Assembly (NCBI GenBank): GCA_963691705.1
Contig: OY829542.1
Location: forward strand, 27,204,579 to 27,268,578
DNA: 64,000 nt
Direction: 5' to 3'
Source: Viola odorata
Lineage: Eukaryota > Streptophyta > Magnoliopsida > Malpighiales > Violaceae
How positions within the stretch are numbered: the stretch's first letter is position 1; every line of letters begins with the position of its first letter. Shown piece after piece: positions 57,278 through 64,000 of the stretch. Position numbers and translations under genes: made by a program. The notes below the pieces were generated by a model that was not told where the DNA came from, ran no database searches, and worked only from the letters and a program-made list of their open reading frames with translations.

Positions 57278-57673
57278 TTGCTTAGATTACACGTGCGTAA
57301 TTATTTTAATTTGATTTTGTTAGTTAATTTTAGGAACTAAAATGTAAGCGCTTAAAACAATAAAACATGTATAAAATAAATATTTCCATTTAATACTAAG
57401 CAGATGATGGTGGCATGATGATTATCAACTTTTCCTATTTTTGAAAAATAAGGTAAAAAGTGACACATTACTTCATTCAATTTATTCTACTAAATTAAAC
57501 TATCAATTAAATCAATTAAATTATAATATTTTATGACCACTTTAGAAATTATTTGTAGCGGTTTTGTAAACAGTTCTTATTTTTCTGGTCCGATTTGAAT
57601 TTGACAGCATTGGTTGAGTATGTTATTAAAGTCTTCTTCTTTTTTGTTCTATTTTAGTGTTACCTATTTCTTA

Positions 57674-57934
57674 CTCCCTTTGGTTCCAATTAAATAACTT
57701 CCTCGCATCTCAATATTCAGTAGAGAACGCATATTAAGGAGGCCGGATGACTCACTATTTGACCCTAAAAAATTCCGTACTTTTTTTCGAACATACGTTA
57801 ATCCTTAACGTACTTCCGAGAAAAAATTAAGGGAAAAATTTATTTCAAATAGTGACTGTTCCGGCCGCTTTAAGATACATGCCGGAACAGTAAAAGCAAA
57901 TCCTAAAACGACGGTTATTAGGAACCGGAGGGAG
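57674..57934. mobile_element. Stowaway-type MITE
   Basis: Begins 'ctccctttggttcc' and ends 'ggaaccggagggag', with TA on both sides (57672-57673, 57935-57936). 261 bp. It shares internal hairpin sequence with the copy at 51109. Confidence 0.85.
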
Positions 57935-57940
57935 TATTTG

Positions 57941-59404
57941 GGAAAAGTCAAAAAATGGCACCTGCATTTGCATTGACTGACTCATTTGGCACCTCCTTGA
58001 GTCAAACGGTTTAAAAAGTACCTGCACTTGAAAGATATGACACATTTGGCACTCGTCACTGACGTCGTCGACCATCCACCGTTAAATGCTGATGTGGCAA
58101 GCCATGTGGCATGCCACATCATCAACATGCTGACATGACATGCCACACCAGCAAATTCGACCCGAATCACGGTGAAACGGGTCATTTATTTGGGTGGTGA
58201 ATGACGCGTTGTCTATTGCGTATGACAAGTTGTCATACACAATAGACAACGCGTCGTTCGTTGATAAAGTGAGCGACGCGTCGTTCAAGAAACGAACGAC
58301 ACGTCGTTTGCCCTTTCCCTCTCGCTCCCGCTCGATTCATACAACCAAACCCCTAACACATCTCCATTTTTTCTTCACTACCATTAATTTCAAATCACCA
58401 TCTCAACCAAACATATCTCCATTTTTCATCATCATCACCCTCTATAAATACCATTATCACCATCCGATCATAGGAGGGGGGACACAAGAACTTTCAATCT
58501 CCAAAATCAAACACACACAGGGAATCCCATTCTTACTCCCTCACTCTCTGCCCAAAATTAATCCAATTTCATTCTGGAATTAATTCACACCCTCACCCAC
58601 AATTTCAATTTTTCTTTCAATCTCACCCTCTCCTTCACTCTGCCACCGTTGATGCTCAGCCGACCCTCAAACCGCCACTGCTGCCACTAACCCAATCTCC
58701 TCTCCCCACTAACCCTATCCGTCCATCACCGTCGCTCCTCACCCTCTCGACAATCCACACCAACCATCAAAACCACATCCAGCCTCATCCATCTCCGCCG
58801 CACCAAATCCCAATCCCGAACCCAATCACTGCTGGCCACAACTCCAAAATCCGATTTCAATCAACCATCAATCAACCCATCCTCATCATCAATCCAAACC
58901 AAAAAAAATAAAATAAAGAAAAGAGAAGAGAGTGAGGCGGCAGAGAAGAAGAGACGATGAAGAAAGAAAAGAAAAGAAAAGAAAAGAAAGAGATGAGAGG
59001 AAGAAGAAAGAAAGGAGAGCAGAGTGAAAGAGAGAAATAAAAGAAAGAAAAGAAAAAACTAAAAAGAATGGTGTTGTCACGAAAAGAGGAAAGTAACGAA
59101 AACAAAGAAAGAAGAAATGATTTATGGTCCAAACGACGTGTCATTCACCACCCAAATAAATGACCCGTTTCACCGTAATTCGGGTTGGATTTGCTGATGT
59201 GGCATGTCACGTCAGCATGTTGATGATGTGACATGCCACGTGGCTTGCCACATCAGCATTTAACGATGGATGGCTGACGGCGTCAGTGACGAGTACCAAA
59301 TGTGTTATATCTTTCAAGTGGATGTACCTTTTAAACCGTTTAACTCAAGGAAGTATCAAATGAGTCAATTAATGCAAATGCAGATACCAATTTTTGACTT
59401 TTCC
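57941..59404. mobile_element. Long-TIR (MULE-like) element, 1.46 kb
   Basis: The left arm 57941-58205 returns as its reverse complement at 59140-59404, about 265 bp at roughly 85-90 percent identity by eye. Ends are 'ggaaaagtcaaaaa' and 'tttttgacttttcc'. No matching 9-bp duplication is seen; the left end lies 4 bp after the TA of the Stowaway. The centre has a near-perfect 26-bp-arm hairpin (58203-58255), a TATA-like 'tataaata' (58443-58450), leader-like CT-rich sequence and a purine-rich stretch (58905-59110). No transposase. The ORFs at 57845-58583 and 58872-59144 are TIR or low-complexity readings. Confidence 0.75.
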
Positions 59405-59447
59405 TTTTTTTATTTTATGGTCGAACTTGGTTGAATATACTACAGAC

Positions 59448-61059
59448 CAGTGTTATCAGAACCGGACCGGAAATGAAAATTTGGTGGTTCAACCGGGTTC
59501 GACCGGATTGTAGTTGCTGGTCCGTCCGGAACCTTTCACATATTAAACTGGTAAATCTTAGACTATTAAACCGGATTAAACCGGATTAAACCGACTGATT
59601 TTTTTACTGTAGCATTTTATAATATATCAAAATAAAGTTATAATATATCAAATAGATCAAAAGTTGAAAATAAAGAAATTATCTAACATTCAAATGACAC
59701 TTAAATATTCAAATTACAAAATAAAGAAACAATCAAACATTCAAACACACTTAAATATTCATACACACTTAATTATCCAAATTACAAAATAAAGAAACAA
59801 TCCAATATTCAAATGAAATCATTCTCAAAGTTCAAACACCTAAATATTCAAATTACAACATTATTAATTCCATAGATTGGTAATAGGTTGAGAGGTCGAG
59901 CCACTAATGTTTTCGAAAATGTCTTAAACAAAAAATTCACTTTCATTTCCTTCATCTTCATCATTGTCATCATCAAGCACATTTTGAAAGTTCAACTCTA
60001 GTATTATCAAATAAAACATAAAAATAAAGAATCAATAAATTAACAATAATACTTTCATATCAACAACTTTTAAAATAAATAGGTAGTTTAAATTGAAAAT
60101 TTATTAAGAATTAAGTCGTAATTGAATATGTAATTTATTAAATTATTCGAATTTTATACTCGAGTTTCTATTATTATTGAGGACTAAATATTAAGAAATT
60201 AAAATAGAAAATTCTAGTTAATGAACCATGACTCATCTTTCATTTACCTAGCTAAGTAACACACGTCTCTAGTTTGAAGGCGGCATGCAATTTGTGAGGC
60301 TATATAAACCAAACCATGACACATCACACACTCCTTTTTTTTCTGCTCACCATCACTCTCGGCTGGAATAAGAAGAAAAATAAAGAAATTCAGTCTTTGT
60401 GGTATGTGCTGCAACCGGGTAAAGGGGAGAAAGGGGATTAATCAATTGTTAATTTTCAAGGTTGGTAATCTTTCAATAGTTTAATTTGTGATTCTTCTTC
60501 TCCTCCTCTTTAATCATGCGAAATTCAACTTGATTATATGAGAAACTTGGTGATATATAGTTTGGTTGTATTGAAATCAATATGCATAGGATAATATGAA
60601 ATGGGTTTATTTATGGTTCAATTGATGGGTGCAAGTGGTTTTACTAGTAGAAACCAGCAGCCTTAAAAATTTTCTAATTATAAATCATATAATTAATTCA
60701 TTGCATATATTAACTAGGGTTTGAGTTTTTGGTTGCTGGCTGCTCTGCTGCTGTGATTGAGAAAGAGAGAAACTGAAACACAAGGAAAAGAAAAGAAATT
60801 CACGCGAAAGAGAAGAGATTAAGTGAAGAAGCAAAACGACGTTGTTCGTTCCAAAACGACGCCGTGACAAGTAAGTGGCCAAACCGGACAGTTTGGCAAC
60901 AAACCGGCCGATTCACCGATTCACAAAAAATCGGACGAACCGGCCGGTCCGACCTGGGTCAGAGGCGCATCCGGTCAGAAAGGTGAATCGGACAAAAAAC
61001 TGAAAATGACCGGTTGAACCGGACGGACCGGCCGGTCCGGTCCGGTTATGATAACACGG
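59448..61059. mobile_element. hAT-type element, 1.6 kb, with promoter-like cargo
   Basis: The ends are 'cagtgttatcagaaccgg' and the inverted 'ccgtgttatcataaccgg'. The perfect 8-bp duplication 'ctacagac' is at 59440-59447 and 61060-61067. It is the same family as 7834-8377. The interior holds a TATA box in 'ggctatataaacc' (about 60299), a CT-rich leader and a donor-like 'caaggttggt' near 60459, resembling a captured host 5' gene region. No transposase ORF is present. Its right end is 441 bp before the GAUT4 start codon. Confidence 0.85.
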
Positions 61060-61067
61060 CTACAGAC

Positions 61068-61182
61068 TACACAGTATACTGCGTGCGAAAAGCAATGCGG
61101 CTAAGTTAATATTAATGGGGTGAAGGCGCGTGGTAAAATTAGGAAAGTTGTTAAGATAATAAAATAAACATTTCTTTCTACC

Positions 61183-61215
<33 letters not shown>

Positions 61216-61500
61216 TAAAATAATAATAATAGAGACCTTGCATTTCTTTTTCCTCCATCCATTGATGATTGATTCATTCATGGCGTGAACAAGTTAGAGA
61301 GAGAGACAAAGACAGAGAGAGAGAGATTGGTTTAGTAAGAAGCAAGATACACACACAAAGATCACCTCTTTCATTCCTTACTCATGGCTTTGGTCCTGGC
61401 CGGCCACTCCTATTGAGATTTGGAAAACTGTGAGAATCAAAAAATAGATATTGATTTTGGTTTTGAATTTGGGGGTTAGTAGCAGAGGAGGAAGAAGAAG
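61068..61500 (+). promoter_or_regulatory. GAUT4 upstream region and 5' leader
   Basis: Holds a (taa)n microsatellite at 61183-61230, a (ga)n stretch at 61300-61327 and a purine-rich run 'gaggaggaagaagaag' just before the ATG. The (ga)n stretch is typical of plant 5' leaders. No clear TATA box is visible at a convincing distance. The hAT element ends at 61059, so any promoter element further upstream would come from, or have been displaced by, the transposon. Confidence 0.45.
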
Positions 61501-64000
61501 ATGATGGTTAGAAATTTGGTGATTGGGATGCTTTTCATCACTGTCATTGCTCCAATCCTTCTCTACACTCAAAGATTCCCTGCTTTTAATCCTTCTTCTT
61601 GTATGTATTGTAATTTGTAACCCTCTCTTTCTTCCTTTCTTCTTCTTCTTCTTTTTCTTTAACCCTTTTTTATGGTTTTCTTTTTTAATTCTCACATTTC
61701 TTCATTTCTTTCCTTTTTTGCAGCAAAAAATGAATTCATGGAGGATGTCACTGCATTTGTAAGTTCTTCCTCCTCATTTTTACTTTTTGGTTTTTAATTA
61801 TGAATGTTAAATTTAAATTGAATTGTCACTAATCTCTTTGGTACTTCTTCTTCCTCTTCAGACTCTTCCTGCTGATTCTGCCCATCTAAATGTGCTACCC
61901 CAGGTTCTCTTTCTCTCTTTTTTGTTGTTGTTATTATTGACATTAGTATCATATCCCCATCTCAATTGCAGATCTAACATCTTTCCCTTCTACAGGAATC
62001 ATCCACTGCTATTAAAGAACCGGTTCGAGTTGTATACACTGATAACACCACCCAAAACACCAACTCTCTTCCTCACAATTCACTCCAAGGTACCTTTTTT
62101 TTTCCCTTCTTTTCTTTAAATGTCTCTCTATGTGCAAATCTGGGCTGTTTCAGTTCTTTCCTCATCTGGGTTCCTGCTCTTTTGCTTATTAGATTCACAA
62201 TTACCGGACTCAAGAGAGCATAAATCTGCTAGAGTGTTATCTGCCACACAAGACGAACCTCATTCTCAATCACATAGTAGTGATAGTGAGAATGATGATA
62301 GTGCCATCATCACACAGTTCCCTCACACCTCCAATCTAGACCAAACCCTAAAAGATGGTGGAGCTGATGCCAAGGAGACCGATCCCAAAGTAAGCATTGT
62401 TTTTTTCCCCTTCCTGCCTCTGAAAATGTATTCTACTTTTTTATTTTCTTTCTTTCTTTATTTATGTTTGACTACTGTATCCGAAGACGTGGTGGCTATG
62501 CAAGAAAAACCCTTTGACAGCTTCTCTTTAATTTTGAATTGTATAAAATTTGTGGCCTTGCTGCTTATCTTAAGGAATGCAATTGCATGGCTGGCTTTGT
62601 CATGTTATACTGATGTGGATGTCTGCTAGTGATGTTATTATTTATTCTTTAGTATAGTGTACTCTTCCTTGTGTAATTTGGAAGTAGTCATAGCCACCTA
62701 TTTGTAAGTTTTTCTAGTTGCAATAGTTACAAATAGAAATTCCTCTCTATTTAGTTCACATTTCCTTGTGTTAGAAGCTGCACATAAATGATTACTATCC
62801 CAAAAAGAATAGTAAATCCTCACTCTTACCTGAATTAGGTCATGTATTCCCTTAACTCTCTGTTTGTTCATTAATTAAATAGGGGCTCAAATGATGTCCA
62901 TCAACTACTTTGATGAAACTCATCGGGTTACTTGACAAAGACCACTTTCAAAATAAATACCCTGTTCACCTAACTCTCGCCATTCTAAACATTCCGAATG
63001 TAGATTGTTTTTTCTGGTTTAACTATTGTCATCTAACTTTTAAAAAGTTATCTGCTGTTTGTTATTTAACATTTTTTCTGTTATCTCAAGTTATGAGTTT
63101 TTCCTGTTCAAACGTTAATGAAAAGAATAGATGGATACTATAATACTACGCTTAAACTGAAATTTAATTCTTCTCTTTGCTAACTTGAGCAGCAGACCAC
63201 TTTAAGTTCTGGAAGAGTGAGTGAGAAGGATTCCTCCCAAACTAAAACCTCCAATAAACCCATGGATCAAATGATGGTGCTAGATGCTCGGGTACGTCAA
63301 CTCAGAGATCAGCTTATAAGGGCAAAGGTGTACCTATCCCTTCCAGCCACAAAAAACAGTCCACCCTTTGTAAGGGAGCTTCGGTCACGGATAAAAGAAG
63401 TTCAGCGTGTACTTGGAGATGCAACTAAAGATTTTGATTTGCCAAAGAAGTAACTTCTCCTTTCATCCATATTGCAATTGATGTCTGACTTCAAATGTCC
63501 ATGTTATGGTCTTATTGAGATTCTCTCTACCTTATGTTGCTTAGATTTCTAATAATGCTATGTGTTTATGCAGTGCCAATGAAAAATTAAAAGCCATGGA
63601 GCAATTGTTGATGAAAGGACAGCAAATGCAGGATGATTGTTCTGCTGTTGTGAAAAAACTAAGGGCTATGCTCCACTCGACAGAAGAGCAGCTCCGAGTG
63701 CATAAGAAGCAGACTATGTTCTTGACACAATTAACTGCAAAAACAATTCCTAAAGGTCTACATTGTCTTCCACTACGCCTGGCAACTGAGTACTATGCAT
63801 TGAACTCTTCTGTCCAACAATTTCCGAATCAAGAGAAATTAGAAGACCCTCGGCTATATCATTATGCTCTGTTTTCTGATAATGTTCTGGCTACAGCTGT
63901 TGTTGTAAACTCCACAATTACCCATTCCAAGGTAAAAGAAAAAAGATATTCACTTATAATGATTCAAAATTCTCTTTCACTCTTGTTGGTGTTTCCATGG
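61501..64000 (+). CDS. GAUT4: GAUT4-like alpha-1,4-galacturonosyltransferase, exons 1-7 (partial)
   Basis: GAUT enzymes add galacturonic acid to homogalacturonan (pectin) in the Golgi, using UDP-GalA. Exons: 61501-61600, 61724-61758, 61862-61903, 61996-62089, 62193-62389, 63196-63449 (or from 63193, a NAGNAG acceptor) and 63574-63931; all joins are GT-AG and in phase. The N-terminus 'MMVRNLVIGMLFITVIAPIL' is a type II membrane anchor. The stem has 'FMEDVTAF' and 'ARVLSATQDE'. Exon 6 has 'QLIRAKVYLSLPA'. Exon 7 has 'MLHSTEEQLRVHKKQT', 'TIPKGLHCLPLRL' and 'YHYALFSDNVLA', which lead into the GT8 domain; its DxD motif lies beyond the window. The wording is closest to GAUT4, with GAUT3 as alternative. 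No defect is seen. Confidence 0.9.

Noticed and set aside
58872..59144. Minus-strand Ser/Phe/Leu-rich ORFs
   Set aside because: They arise from a purine-rich low-complexity run and cross into the TIR of the MULE-like element.
62120..62629. ORF of 169 codons on the plus strand overlapping GAUT4 exon 5
   Set aside because: It reads through introns on both sides of exon 5; only 62193-62389 is coding.

Overview
This is a nuclear window from a flowering plant, most likely a eudicot; the sequence does not allow a firmer placement. The evidence is AT-rich intergenic DNA, GT-AG introns, several classes of plant transposable elements nested in one another, an endogenous pararetrovirus (Caulimoviridae-type), and one recognisable host gene. 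That gene lies at the right edge: the first seven exons of a GAUT4-like pectin galacturonosyltransferase (61501 to window end). Everything to its left is transposon- or virus-derived, or unassigned AT-rich sequence.

Layout. 1-2430: mosaic of broken LTR-retroelement pieces. 2430-9450: AT-rich DNA with a foldback element, two hAT-type elements with 8-bp target duplications, two Stowaway MITEs and a palindromic MITE. 9453-42801: a 33-kb nest bounded by a matching LTR pair (TG..CA ends, TATA boxes, primer-binding-like and polypurine sites) of a plus-strand Ty3/gypsy Tat-type element. Inside the nest are: (a) a minus-strand Tat-type element (about 26437-37990) with truncated RT, RNase H, a second RNase H and integrase, plus a cluster of plus-strand (antisense) genes; (b) a second fragment of that antisense cluster (11690-13629); (c) a rearranged, multiply broken endogenous pararetrovirus on the minus strand (13658 to about 23100); and (d) three kinds of tandem array in positions matching the variable 3' untranslated regions of Tat elements. 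42802-57940: a copia-type solo LTR, a hAT MITE, a decayed PIF/Harbinger transposase, a Stowaway, and a 5.8-kb Helitron-like element carrying a 5'-truncated LINE. 57674-61059: a Stowaway, a long-TIR MULE-like element and a hAT element whose right end is about 440 bp from the GAUT4 start codon.

The most interesting item is the antisense gene cluster at 27170-34186. It holds four transcription-unit-like modules on the strand opposite to pol. At least two have GT-AG introns whose removal keeps the reading frame open, and several have TATA-like boxes at sensible distances. The domain in two of them resembles the 'putative gypsy type transposon' family. The second is the apparent emergence of satellite-like arrays from retrotransposon 3' ends. 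The third is the pararetrovirus, in which a 468-bp promoter region and a 0.97-kb coat-protein segment are each present twice at high similarity.

Coordinates of splice sites, TIRs and target duplications were read directly from the sequence. Family assignments rest on motif recognition, without database searches.
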